The position numbers were made by a program, and so were the translations under genes. The notes under the pieces were generated by a model. It saw only the letters and a program-made list of their open reading frames with translations, was not told the origin of the DNA and did not search any database. 36,122 nt of DNA from Muribaculaceae bacterium Isolate-013 (NCI) (GTDB lineage Bacteria; Bacteroidota; Bacteroidia; Bacteroidales; Muribaculaceae), in assembly GCA_004102785.1 (NCBI GenBank), contig SCEJ01000032.1, positions 1-36,122 of the forward strand. The letters are read 5' to 3'. Below, one piece after another: positions 8,901-15,478 of this stretch (within the stretch, counting starts at the first letter, position 1; each line of letters begins with the position of its first letter).

Positions 8901-11355
8901 AGGACAGACCCACGCGTTCACGCTTTTTGCTCATGACGCAGGCGCGTTGCTCTACATCTATCAGACCGGGCGCATGAGCATGATTGACCTTTCGGAAATG
9001 TCGCTTGCATTCCATTTTGATGATTTGAGCAAGATGCAGCTTGCCGAAGAAATCATATTGGGTGGAGAGAAGCACACCGCGAATACTGCGCTCAACGGTT
9101 TCAATTCACTTGGCAACTTGACGCTCGGAGATATGCCGTTCCTGCGCCGACTTGACGTGAGCAACACAACGGCAACGAGCGTGGACGCAAAAGGCTGTCC
9201 GCGTATCGAGGCAATCATAGCCAACAACACGCCTCTGACAAACTGCGACCTCGCGCAGACCGCGCCTATTGAAACGCTGACACTTCCTGCAAGCGTCACG
9301 AAACTGGAGCTTGTGAACCTGCCGAGGCTCACATATCCCGGCGGTCTAACTCTTGAAAGCGTCAATGGCATCAACCGCCTATGGGTGGAGGGGTGCGACT
9401 TCGTGGACGTAGAGGGTCTTGTAATGAACATAGCGCAGGCAGGAGCAATCCGCGAGGTGCGTATTCCCGACATCAACATGACGGCAAGCGTGTCGGTACT
9501 GCGTCAGTTGCGCAGGACCGGAGCCATAGGTCTTGACGCAACCGGCAAGGCATGCGAAGAGAGCGGTCAGTGTTCGGGTATCACAGGCCGCTGGATACTG
9601 TCGGAACTGATAGAAGATGAAGATGTGGACGGCAATGCAGGTCTTACTACCCTTGACCGCTATTTCCCCGAACTCACGCTCATCAACTCCCAGTTCTCCA
9701 TGCTGAAGATTGATGACATCATCAGCGGAGATTTCTGCGAGAGATACAGCAACCCAGAAAACGAGACAGGCGCGGAGTATAACAAAGCGTTTGTTCCAAG
9801 CGGTCACACCCTAAAAATCAAGCAGGGTACGCACGCCTATAAGTGTACATTCAACCCCAAACTCAACCAAATGGAAGGCGTTCAGTTGAGCGACACGGAT
9901 TTCGGATATCTCAATTCGGGTGAGAGTTTCGACAACGCCGACCAAGCCGGAGAGGGTTTTGACATCTTCCACCATCTCCCACACCACTGGTATAAGGGTG
10001 TGAACGACTACAAGAACCAAAAGAAATACATCTTGTATTCTACCACTGATGGCGAACCGCTATCAACAGTAAACAAGAGCTTGAAAGCAATGTTATCGGA
10101 ACTGCTCTATGCAGAGAACACAGGCGTATATGCAGATGAAGCACAAGCAGGTGAAATGATAGATGACAGCATTATCGCCACTGCTTCCAACACCAATGCC
10201 TATCGCATGGACGTTGAGGGTATGAAGCAGGTACGTTGGCCCGGACTGAACCACGCACGCCTCGGTGCTGTGTTCACTGACGCAGACGGACGGATTGTAG
10301 GTTCATTCATCATGCAGGTAAGCCATACCTACTTTGATTTCTCGATCGGCAACTATATCTTCTGCGATGTGCCGAGCGGAGCGAAGTGGATGTACTTTAC
10401 TTCATACCGCGATATCGGTGACATAATGTGCCTGGCAGTTGACAGCGCACATATTGAAGCGATCGAACCCGAATGGACGGAACACACCGTAGGCGAAAAC
10501 GACAGCCTTGTCGGTACATATCCGATAACAATTGACGGACTGAAGATGCCTCGCAGTCTTTCGGGTGCAGTTCGTTCCAAGAAAGGCAACGGCACATCTT
10601 CAACGTCATCAGAGTGGGCGTATGATTCGGATGGCAATCCGACCGAAACGCCAGTCGGAACAATCAACTACACAGCAAAGGATTTCCAAAACAGCACTCG
10701 CAGACGTGGCCCCGGCTACCAGTTGCAGGACTATGAGCAGCATAAGGAAATCAGCAATCTTTGGTGGGCTTTGGCCGGAACGACAAATGAGCAAGCAGTT
10801 GTGGGTAACGGCGCACATGACGCAACCCTAAATATTCGAGACAGCATAGGCATGGCGGATACTGTGTATGTAGGTAATGCCATGAACTCCATACTTGGTC
10901 TTAAACACTATGTCGGCTGTGATTCTGAATGGATGGATTACATCGCCTGCAACGTGACAAGCTATGCTGAGTTCTATAAGAACCGCTGTCTTGACAATAA
11001 TAACAACGCCCCGATTGACTATAAGGCGCACATCTATGACCCCGTGACAAAAACGGAACGAGTTGTGCAGACCGTAACTGGCAGCGGTCATTGCGTTGTG
11101 CGTGTTGTTCATGGCGCGAAATGTGACATTCTTGCAAGTAAGGTTCATCAGACCGACACAAGCAAATATACGACCCACTATGCGGCAGGACACTGGCTAC
11201 CCGGCTCACGCGGCCGTGTGGTTTTGCGGTCGGGCAACTATTCGTTTGCGGACAGCGGCCTCGCTTATGCGCACGCGAGCAACGCTTCATCGGGCTCGGG
11301 CACGTACTGCGGTGGTCGGCTCGCCTTCCGCGGAAAATTCGTCATAGTCGGATAG
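2932..11355 (+). CDS. Giant tail / receptor-binding protein, DGR target
   Basis: At 2807 residues this is the longest gene here. Residues 1-100 resemble N-termini of Bacteroidales phage tail proteins (GNATIQGNATVKKNLKIEG, then a GGAWVATG loop). Residues 107-173 form a coiled coil. A collar-like segment (GLASLDANGKVPSAQLPGF) follows at about 182-200. Residues 1054-1260 look like a LamG/concanavalin-type carbohydrate-binding fold. Residues 2060-2195 carry leucine-rich-repeat-like units. Residues 2680-2807 look like the C-type-lectin-like terminal domain of DGR targets, ending GGRLAFRGKF. Residues 2762-2799 are encoded by the variable repeat. The long middle part (about 1300-2050) is unassigned. 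It is probably a tail fibre or spike that binds a surface glycan or protein, with specificity retuned by the downstream DGR. Identity as the DGR target is firm; domain calls before that are tentative. Confidence 0.85.
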   Translation: MSQIKTTEIEGDVAIGRHVTAGGNATIQGNATVKKNLKIEGWLDARNIKGPNKGIFLDVTKLREAYPLPHDGWWALIGNTLPAPLYIADGGAWVATGESAGNPTIDSQQYNEAVAALDAELKALATDVSANKQSIDQIRTQIDTIGSSVNTLTTDVSGLKTRVTNAETSIQSINNSKGKANGLASLDANGKVPSAQLPGFVDDVVEFNAIVSDITPLAQSANKKSTDAGCMVVYDSDRNRFILAVSHLAIPDEQRTQWGEQILRPIKTLNTPATATAESVEALPLLNVVDYWELTDGTASLITSKFTYYNNWLDGGSFGEVDAKGRIPEGGKVYISTSDNKTYRWSGTQLVIIGNDLALGRTANTAFPGDEGAQLQENLKNTDNRLYDTANRLRNLGILLCDGQWDGTGTTPKSGVWLCPNEEGGWYFRSFGNTNFYDLPEEEYNSDMTYNSGCLYRMADGLYRIINDKLTMVGGASVGNTFNLTSEIPTSDPDKLFYQLNDPTDTKYYAPAIVYEQGKAGFGLQITFAVAHGAWKIYQYVGATLEKEDVLSSENWLDLAGMSAGAEAIVNVNEVCEDKDYTMSLAIQALIDLRDTTGVNYLKSGLVITYRRDSSKTPHAWETKQFRGQVQDISATNGDDLWPDFGGGGGSTFELGNEPEVNGTKALSTGGAYDMEQRSFGGLQIEPAPSDYIIQAVTKAGEPLGDSVKIPKSNGGGGQSGSTLTIYCDSAVWGAYGGKIVLSAAIKSVSYDGEDEVLGTIRSLSIIDPTTNIELWSEVVNQPSSTSANDLKFEFDFTEFITGASSKDYKIKATDADGNERTRVISVTAVDVTCTCVQALNYSAATALEAGGREKSLPMYKFENNVSTKQGILVTTEMFYNGEWRTLGTATVTDQYSHNISINPNNVFGNSEQLTHGAYPLRIQGKDIASGVTGNTIYTAVMCVDANNSTPIVVMRYDDRNEGKVRLYDSIALDVAAYTPGKTRTAIEVMIDGHIATTANCETSQTLNVTKQIQGYASDGSKSFDVYAQSGTSKSLTVTLTVEGSAIDAEVKEGALFAFDFSTRNNSETDHTIEDNGYSMNVSGSNWNSNGFVSVLGENVLRIAENVKAEIPYAPFSSSALETSGAAIQLAFSTKSIKDKDAMLCECYDPAAGVGFYIRGNEVVLTVLNGTPKRQRVGFKCGEKVTVAIVVEPGSKYVTYKASEASSGTNYSFVKLYVNGEECASIGYQPGTSALRQNRTITFNSENGDFNLNYIMAYNSYMEWLQAFRNYLCKLSDVRAMIAEYDKENVLDTTGKPSMSLMAAKGIPYYVIVADQTTFNNFDYALNGGTSTSDQFACTLYYFNPQHPEVNFKAVNVLWRRQGTTSAQRPIKNDRFNFNKKNKTTGLKATVTLLNPDDSTELGLNAIKAAADRKVFCAETGNFIDVVTVKVDYSDSSNANDCGVCDMMNATFRSLGSSYMTPAQRAFDGRQILSNGDVITGRQMDHSTKNHPIACFRATTDTLQDAWFHAKGNWKEDKGEQTALGFKDTPGYNKGCLNYGDFVEYFGTPDETLAQTEARFKADPETNTEAAQKNVYLISQYCGRDYAIYRYKNGAWTRSTGSMKQVDGMWVVTGDVLNPVSGYELLQYAGMDWWQGVATIEDMMKPSTQISSWVRKLGLAATEYPAWTYYFECMIDDDQLQEDLALGKKVPYDLFNMLRFFNSCDYSKVNGWEKIWRENAYRYMSLESAMAYTAFTDYLAAVDQRAKNMQPMFFLEDGCSVENGVYSGYRNMEPTRMYLNKVYDCDTCNGADNDGGRDIDAEVDPNKMTDEATGYTNPYMGYGSVLFNNMDRQQECWNSNDLGTTTISLKSVVNRMRNQTAQIDGKTIVPFSPDGALYFFVEKRLMFWPKVISSYDGERKYIDNTGIANQPYFYALHGLGLTSLPRFIEQRWAIRDGYYQTGDFFTNPLSGRVSAIKADSKIYITAAAPGYFGIGNDASGQLSESVFLEAGQTHAFTLFAHDAGALLYIYQTGRMSMIDLSEMSLAFHFDDLSKMQLAEEIILGGEKHTANTALNGFNSLGNLTLGDMPFLRRLDVSNTTATSVDAKGCPRIEAIIANNTPLTNCDLAQTAPIETLTLPASVTKLELVNLPRLTYPGGLTLESVNGINRLWVEGCDFVDVEGLVMNIAQAGAIREVRIPDINMTASVSVLRQLRRTGAIGLDATGKACEESGQCSGITGRWILSELIEDEDVDGNAGLTTLDRYFPELTLINSQFSMLKIDDIISGDFCERYSNPENETGAEYNKAFVPSGHTLKIKQGTHAYKCTFNPKLNQMEGVQLSDTDFGYLNSGESFDNADQAGEGFDIFHHLPHHWYKGVNDYKNQKKYILYSTTDGEPLSTVNKSLKAMLSELLYAENTGVYADEAQAGEMIDDSIIATASNTNAYRMDVEGMKQVRWPGLNHARLGAVFTDADGRIVGSFIMQVSHTYFDFSIGNYIFCDVPSGAKWMYFTSYRDIGDIMCLAVDSAHIEAIEPEWTEHTVGENDSLVGTYPITIDGLKMPRSLSGAVRSKKGNGTSSTSSEWAYDSDGNPTETPVGTINYTAKDFQNSTRRRGPGYQLQDYEQHKEISNLWWALAGTTNEQAVVGNGAHDATLNIRDSIGMADTVYVGNAMNSILGLKHYVGCDSEWMDYIACNVTSYAEFYKNRCLDNNNNAPIDYKAHIYDPVTKTERVVQTVTGSGHCVVRVVHGAKCDILASKVHQTDTSKYTTHYAAGHWLPGSRGRVVLRSGNYSFADSGLAYAHASNASSGSGTYCGGRLAFRGKFVIVG
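11213..11328 (+). repeat. DGR variable repeat (VR)
   Basis: This 116-bp segment at the 3' end of the giant tail gene aligns without gaps to 11499-11614. They differ at 15 positions, and at every one the downstream copy has A. Ten codons change: residues 2770, 2772, 2774, 2781, 2783, 2788, 2790, 2792, 2793 and 2798. Asn is replaced by Tyr, Phe, Asp, His, Ser, Gly, Gly and Tyr, one Tyr by Cys and one Lys by Ala. The first base past the match (11329 versus 11615) is C versus T. Eight fixed residues and the stop follow the VR. Confidence 0.97.
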
Positions 11356-11375
11356 CGTAAGCGGACACGAATCAC

Positions 11376-11442
11376 GAAAAGCGCAGAGGGAGAACCGACC
11401 ATCGGGAGGTTGCTCCCTCTGCGCTTTTCTCGCGTAAGCGAG
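11376..11442 (+). terminator. Long stem-loop between VR and TR (terminator or DGR cruciform)
   Basis: A perfect 17-bp inverted repeat begins GAAAAGCGCAGAGG (11376-11392) and pairs with 11413-11429. The 20-nt loop can pair further (AACC with GGTT). It is followed at once by a second hairpin, CTCGC-GTAA-GCGAG, at 11429-11442. The 9-bp word GCGTAAGCG occurs at 11355-11363 and again at 11432-11440. It sits 21 bp past the stop codon of the tail gene. It may end tail mRNA. Hairpins just downstream of the VR are also known to aid retrohoming in the Bordetella phage DGR, so a dual role is possible. Confidence 0.75.
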
Positions 11443-11463
11443 TCGAGTTCGGAGATTTTTTCG

Positions 11464-11471
11464 TAACTTTG
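11464..11471 (+). promoter_or_regulatory. Bacteroidetes-type -7 promoter for template RNA and RT
   Basis: TAACTTTG fits the Bacteroidetes -7 consensus TAnnTTTG. Transcription would begin near 11478, about 20 nt before the template repeat, giving one RNA that carries the template and then the RT message. The -33 element is weak. Confidence 0.6.
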
Positions 11472-11498
11472 CACCTTGAAAGGCAGATAACCCCGCGC

Positions 11499-11614
11499 GC
11501 CGTGTGGTTTTGCGGTCGGGCAACAATTCGAATGCGAACAGCGGCCTCGCTTATGCGAACGCGAACAACGCTTCATCGAACTCGAACACGAACTACGGTG
11601 GTCGGCTCAAATTC
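11499..11614 (+). repeat. DGR template repeat (TR)
   Basis: The 116-bp non-coding template contains 28 adenines, of which 15 are substituted in the VR copy; no C, G or T differs. Its asparagine codons (mostly AAC) sit at the varied positions, the usual DGR design that gives many amino acids and no stop codons when A is randomised. It lies 170 bp after the VR and 93 bp before the RT start. It should be transcribed as part of an RNA used by the RT as primer and template. Confidence 0.97.
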
Positions 11615-11707
11615 TGAATGGTTAGAACAATCGGATGACCCTGCACGCCTGCGAGACAGGCAAGGCATTTCTCCGAGGGGTTTGCGCCTCGGCAACAGCA
11701 TAACAAT

Positions 11708-13192
11708 ATGGAAAGCCGGAAGAACATTATAACCAAACGTGGAGAGGGGCAATGCCTCTCTCCACAGGACCGGAAGGCGGTCACTGACATAGCAACATTC
11801 ATGGAGTTGACCGAGGATTGCCCCTCGGTCAACTATCCTTTATGCAACCTTATCCCAGAGATAATAGCCGAAGACAATATCATATCTTCGTTCAACCGCG
11901 TGATAAAAAACCTGCGCCAATCGGCCACCGATGCCGAGAAGAAAGATTGTGTTGTGATAGACGGCAACGAGTACACACGCAGGCAAGCACGGTATATACG
12001 GCAAAAGGATGCCATCGTAGCGTATCTCAAACAGTCAATCAAGAGCGGAGATTTCCGCATAAGCAAACTGACATCGTTTGCGACCAAAGACGGTCCGAAA
12101 ATGAGGATAGTCCAAGCTCCAATTGTTGTAGAACGCATGGGAAGCAATAGCATAATGGAGGTTATTGAGAAACGTCTTGCTCCAGTATTGATAAAAAGCA
12201 CTGCCGCCTCTATAAAAGGACGCGGGCCACATGGTCTGTTCCATGAGATACAAGATGCGATAAAGGTTAACCCTAATCTAAAATACTACTATCAGACAGA
12301 TTATCAAGGCTACTATGACAACATCATCCATGATAGGATGATTACCGTGATAGAACGGTACATATCAGACCCAGTGCTGTTACCAATACTGCATAATTTT
12401 GTGAAAGCCCTGCACCCCGACGGCGATGTCGGAATCAGCAAAGGGCTACGCTCATCGCAGTTTTTCGGCAACTTGTATCTCAACGACCTCGACCACGCCA
12501 TGATAGAGAAACACGGTGCAGCTTACTATTTCAGATTTTGTGACGATACGTTTATACTGGCAGAAAGTAAAAAGGAGTTATGGAGATTAAGGGAGTGCTT
12601 ACATGAAGAGAGTGCCAAACTTGGACTGACAATAAAGTCCAGTGAAAGGATTGCGCCCATATCGGCAGGCATGGACGCACTCGGCTATGTGAATTTCGGA
12701 GACTATGCCCGGATACGCAGACGCACAAAGCAGAACGCGGCCCGTAAACTGGCAAAGATAAAGTCTCGAAAACGCAGACAAGAAATCATCGGCTCATTCA
12801 AAGGCATGGCTTGCCATGCAGATTGTAAGTATATTTTTCACTTAATCACAGGTAAACGTATGAAAAAGTTTTCTGAACTGGGAGTGACCTACACTCCTGC
12901 AGACGGGAAGAAACGCTTTCCCGGAAAGGTGATGCGCTTGGGCGCAATCCAAAACAAAGCGTTAGAGATACACGATTATGAGGTAGGCATGAACACATCA
13001 CAGGGCGATGACCGATACCTTGTTTCTTTCAAAGACAAGGCTACCGGCGAGTGGGGCAAGTTCTTCACCGCGAGCGAAGAGATGAAGAATATCCTTGACC
13101 AAATCTCGGACATCGAGGACGGCTTTCCCTTTGAGACCACCATCGTTAGCGAAATCTTTGACGGCAACAAGCAAAAGTTCTCGTTTACCTGA
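11708..13192 (+). CDS. DGR reverse transcriptase
   Basis: The 494-residue product carries the RT palm and fingers motifs in order. PKMRIVQAPIVVERMG gives the early motif. TDYQGYYDN carries catalytic D198. KGLRSSQFFGNLYL (K245-L258) is the DGR-type motif 4 with the SQ pair at S250-Q251. FCDD (277-280) supplies the two catalytic aspartates; the usual DGR form is Y-M/V-DD. A basic thumb region (340-360) follows. Residues from about 385 to 494 form an extra C-terminal domain (NKALEIHDYEVGMNTSQGDD, later GFPFETTIVSE) beyond the usual 350-420-residue length. No avd accessory gene is adjacent. The start at 11708 is the first ATG after the template. The enzyme makes adenine-mutagenised cDNA of the TR for insertion at the VR. 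Confidence 0.95.
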   Translation: MESRKNIITKRGEGQCLSPQDRKAVTDIATFMELTEDCPSVNYPLCNLIPEIIAEDNIISSFNRVIKNLRQSATDAEKKDCVVIDGNEYTRRQARYIRQKDAIVAYLKQSIKSGDFRISKLTSFATKDGPKMRIVQAPIVVERMGSNSIMEVIEKRLAPVLIKSTAASIKGRGPHGLFHEIQDAIKVNPNLKYYYQTDYQGYYDNIIHDRMITVIERYISDPVLLPILHNFVKALHPDGDVGISKGLRSSQFFGNLYLNDLDHAMIEKHGAAYYFRFCDDTFILAESKKELWRLRECLHEESAKLGLTIKSSERIAPISAGMDALGYVNFGDYARIRRRTKQNAARKLAKIKSRKRRQEIIGSFKGMACHADCKYIFHLITGKRMKKFSELGVTYTPADGKKRFPGKVMRLGAIQNKALEIHDYEVGMNTSQGDDRYLVSFKDKATGEWGKFFTASEEMKNILDQISDIEDGFPFETTIVSEIFDGNKQKFSFT

Positions 13193-13223
13193 TGTCTTTT
13201 CGGTGATACGTCACTAAACTTAA

Positions 13224-13248
13224 AAGGGTCTGCGCGGAGCAGGCCCTT
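13224..13248 (+). terminator. Terminator hairpin after the RT gene
   Basis: AGGGTCTGC at 13225-13233 pairs with GCAGGCCCT at 13239-13247 (9 bp with one G-T pair) around a 5-nt loop. An outer A-T pair and a flanking A run on the left are present. It lies 31 bp past the RT stop and abuts the next promoter. Confidence 0.65.
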
Positions 13249-13255
13249 ATCTTTG
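13248..13255 (+). promoter_or_regulatory. Bacteroidetes-type -7 promoter
   Basis: TATCTTTG matches TAnnTTTG. A start near 13262 would leave a leader of about 15 nt before the ATG at 13277. It directly follows the RT terminator, so the tail/lysis genes after the DGR form a separate unit. Confidence 0.6.
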
Positions 13256-13276
13256 TGCCAAAAATCTGATATTGAT

Positions 13277-13768
13277 ATGGAAAAGATTTATGGCACAACC
13301 ATACGGCAGGACGGACTGCAACGTATAGGACGCGATACATGGGTGCTTTTCTTTGGACTTTATGAGACAACGGACGGAGGCACATACGAATATCGCCATA
13401 CGTTCAAGCACCGCCCCACACTTGACGAGATAAAGGCAGTCATCAACGCGCAGTTGTCTGCGGACGCTGACGAGCGCAAGCGCAACGGGTTCTCATGGCA
13501 GGGCGTACCGGTCCGCTACGATGAGGAAGCGGAGCGCAACATAACCGGGCTATCGGTAAAGATACCGAGGCTTGGAGCTGCGATGTTTCCTCTGCAATTC
13601 AAACTGGGCGATTACCCGGACGGTAGTCCTGCTTTCTATGAGTTCAAGGACGCAGAAGAATTTGAGAGTTTCACGGACGCTCTTCTGTTGTTCTCGCAGG
13701 AATGCTATGCGCAGGCGTGGCAAGCCAAAGCGGAAATAGACTGGAATAAATTTACTGACGCGCTATGA
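13277..13768 (+). CDS. DUF4376-like phage tail-associated protein
   Basis: The product has 163 residues from the ATG at 13277. A TTG 24 bp upstream is also in frame, but it falls on the promoter element and is unlikely. The order of segments recalls DUF4376 proteins of phage tails: a dipping helix (DEIKAVINAQLSADADERKR), the NGFSWQGVPVRYDEEAERN segment, a hydrophobic beta stretch, and a helical end rich in Ala, Tyr and Phe (FSQECYAQAWQAKAEIDW). Such proteins usually lie next to tail fibres and are thought to be virion or fibre-assembly proteins. It is not an Avd homologue: Avd is a short all-helical bundle. It overlaps the next gene by 4 bp. Confidence 0.6.
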   Translation: MEKIYGTTIRQDGLQRIGRDTWVLFFGLYETTDGGTYEYRHTFKHRPTLDEIKAVINAQLSADADERKRNGFSWQGVPVRYDEEAERNITGLSVKIPRLGAAMFPLQFKLGDYPDGSPAFYEFKDAEEFESFTDALLLFSQECYAQAWQAKAEIDWNKFTDAL

Positions 13769-14250
13769 TGATTGCAGACTTTATATGCGTGACGTTATCG
13801 TGCGCCATAATGACGTTGTACCTCACGGCGTACATTCTCAATGTCGGCTTGCCAAGTTCGATCAGCGAGACCTACTACCATACTGAGGCGAAATGGCTCT
13901 TCCCGACCAGCACAGCCACAGCAGGGGCATTGGCTCTTGTACCTCTCATGAACATAACCCCCGACAGCTATCAGTTTGTTGCTTTCTTTATTGTCGTTTC
14001 CATATTGTTTGTGGCGGCCGCTCCTGCATTCCGCGAGGAACTGACAAACATGGTACACAGCGGAGCCGCCATAATACTGGGTGTGTCGGCATTTGCATGG
14101 CTCATACTGACAAGCGGAGTGCCATACATAGCAATCACAGCAATACTGGCAGGACTACTGTTTGACCGCAGACGCTTTGTGTTTTGGCTTGAGGTCGGAC
14201 TGCTATACAACCTATACACATCGCTTATTTTGATACTTTCATCTTGTTAA
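13765..14250 (+). CDS. Multi-pass membrane protein
   Basis: The 161-residue product is strongly hydrophobic with about five membrane segments. These lie near residues 5-25, 47-62, 68-88, 98-115 and 120-160, joined by short charged loops (AFREEL, DRRR). A polar loop, GLPSSISETYYHTEAKW, follows the first segment. The ATG overlaps the preceding stop, so it is translationally coupled. A terminator-like hairpin follows. It stands immediately upstream of the lysis genes, so a role in lysis, virion membrane interaction or superinfection exclusion is possible. I recognise no specific family. Confidence 0.75.
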   Translation: MMIADFICVTLSCAIMTLYLTAYILNVGLPSSISETYYHTEAKWLFPTSTATAGALALVPLMNITPDSYQFVAFFIVVSILFVAAAPAFREELTNMVHSGAAIILGVSAFAWLILTSGVPYIAITAILAGLLFDRRRFVFWLEVGLLYNLYTSLILILSSC

Positions 14251-14257
14251 TGAGTGG

Positions 14258-14284
14258 ACGGCGCAGGATTGCTTCCTGCGCCGT
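14258..14284 (+). terminator. Terminator-like hairpin
   Basis: A perfect 11-bp stem (ACGGCGCAGGA with TCCTGCGCCGT) around a TTGCT loop lies just after the membrane-protein stop. The trailing T tract is poor (ACTTGTAT), so termination may be partial. Confidence 0.6.
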
Positions 14285-14333
14285 ACTTGTATCATATCAC
14301 AAAAGTTAAAGAGTGGCAGGGATTGTATATGGG

Positions 14334-14341
14334 TAACTTTG
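14334..14341 (+). promoter_or_regulatory. Bacteroidetes-type -7 promoter for the lysis block
   Basis: TAACTTTG fits TAnnTTTG and lies 23 bp before the holin ATG at 14365. With the hairpin at 14258-14284 it separates the lysis genes from upstream transcription. Confidence 0.6.
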
Positions 14342-14364
14342 CGCCAAACCAAAAATTACACATC

Positions 14365-14814
14365 ATGGAATCAATCTTATCACTTGACAAATTCTATCTG
14401 TTCCTCGGCATATTCCTCGCCGTGTGCATACTGGTAATTGTTGCCATTATGCTTGACCTTTGGGATGGAGTACACACGGCGAAGAAAACCAATCAGCGGG
14501 TACACTCCCACAAATTGAGAGTGACTATCGCCAAAATGTGCGAATATTGGCGATTCATCTTAATAGGCTTTCTTGTGGACTGTATCGGTGTGTTCTTCAG
14601 TTTCTACTTCATGCCGTTTGTAGTTGTGCTGTTTGGTGTCGGACTGATTGTAGTAGAGGCAAAGAGTATGTTTGAACACGCCACCCGGCGTAAGAGCCAC
14701 ATGGCCGAATTGCCTGACATCATCAAGCGTATCGTAGAATGTGCGCATGAAAAGGACGCTCAGAAGATACTGGAGCAGTTTACAACAATATCAGACACAT
14801 CAAATCATCACTAA
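14365..14814 (+). CDS. Phage holin family protein
   Basis: The product has 149 residues from the ATG at 14365. The frame is open from 14254, but that start lies upstream of the promoter. There is one membrane segment near residues 9-30 and two more near 62-100. A charged juxtamembrane stretch, DLWDGVHTAKKTNQRVHSHK, and a soluble tail rich in His, Lys and Glu (EAKSMFEHATRRKSHMAELP) complete the pattern of Bacteroidetes phage holins. It would form the inner-membrane lesion that times lysis and releases the amidase encoded next, 7 bp downstream. Confidence 0.75.
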   Translation: MESILSLDKFYLFLGIFLAVCILVIVAIMLDLWDGVHTAKKTNQRVHSHKLRVTIAKMCEYWRFILIGFLVDCIGVFFSFYFMPFVVVLFGVGLIVVEAKSMFEHATRRKSHMAELPDIIKRIVECAHEKDAQKILEQFTTISDTSNHH

Positions 14815-14821
14815 CTGAAAC

Positions 14822-15478
14822 ATGATAGTTCTTATTGACAACGGACACGGGAGCGACACCCCCGGCAAATGTAGCCCCGACCAAAAACTAAAAGAGTATC
14901 TCAAAAGCCGGGAGATAGCACGGAGACTGGAAACATTGTTGAATCTGCGAATGGTAGATGCTCGACTGCTCGTTGAGGAAGATAAAGACATCAGCCTGCC
15001 CGAACGATGCCGCAGAGCAAACGCATACTGCGACAAGTACGGCAAAGAGAATGTTCTGCTTGTTTCAATCCACTGCAACGCCGCAGGAGCGGACGGACAA
15101 TGGAAGAGTGCAGGCGGTTGGTGTGTCTATACCTCGCCGGGCAAGACCAAGGCAGATGACCTCGCCACCGAGATATGGAACGCGGCCGATGAACGTCTCA
15201 AAAACTACAAAGAGCGTTTCACCATATTGCAGGCGCAGGGCGCATACGACAGCAAGCAGAAACCCATGAGGGCAGACTGGAGTGACGGCGACCCCGACTA
15301 TGAGGCACGCTTCTACATTCTCGTCCACACTAAATGTCCGGCAGTGCTGACGGAGTCGCTTTTCCAAGACAACAAGGCTGACTGCGACTTCCTGCTCTCG
15401 GAAGAGGGAACAAAAGCGATAGTGGAACTCCACGCTAACGGAATCATCAACTACATCAAAAAGGTTAAGAACACATGA
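14822..15478 (+). CDS. N-acetylmuramoyl-L-alanine amidase (endolysin, Amidase_3 type)
   Basis: The 218-residue enzyme cuts the bond between N-acetylmuramic acid and the peptide stem of peptidoglycan. The start, MIVLIDNGHG, carries zinc ligand His9. A likely second ligand is Glu25 in KEYLKSREIA, and the third is His84 in LVSIHCNA. The catalytic Glu is probably E178 in AVLTESLFQDN. An arginine-rich ERCRRANAYC segment precedes the third ligand, as in Amidase_3 proteins. There is no signal peptide, so export probably depends on the holin just upstream. It overlaps the next gene by 4 bp (ATGA). Confidence 0.92.
   Translation: MIVLIDNGHGSDTPGKCSPDQKLKEYLKSREIARRLETLLNLRMVDARLLVEEDKDISLPERCRRANAYCDKYGKENVLLVSIHCNAAGADGQWKSAGGWCVYTSPGKTKADDLATEIWNAADERLKNYKERFTILQAQGAYDSKQKPMRADWSDGDPDYEARFYILVHTKCPAVLTESLFQDNKADCDFLLSEEGTKAIVELHANGIINYIKKVKNT

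Noticed and set aside
10901-11576. Two antisense frames with similar starts (MKRCSR...HKRGRC) suggesting duplicated genes
   Set aside because: They are shadows of the variable and template repeats, so their likeness only reflects the DGR copies.
13253-13276. TTG start for the DUF4376-like gene
   Set aside because: It lies on the promoter -7 box and the downstream ATG at 13277 fits the leader spacing.
13277-13768. Possible DGR accessory gene avd next to the RT
   Set aside because: The product is longer, mixed alpha/beta, and follows DUF4376-like patterns; Avd proteins are short helical bundles.
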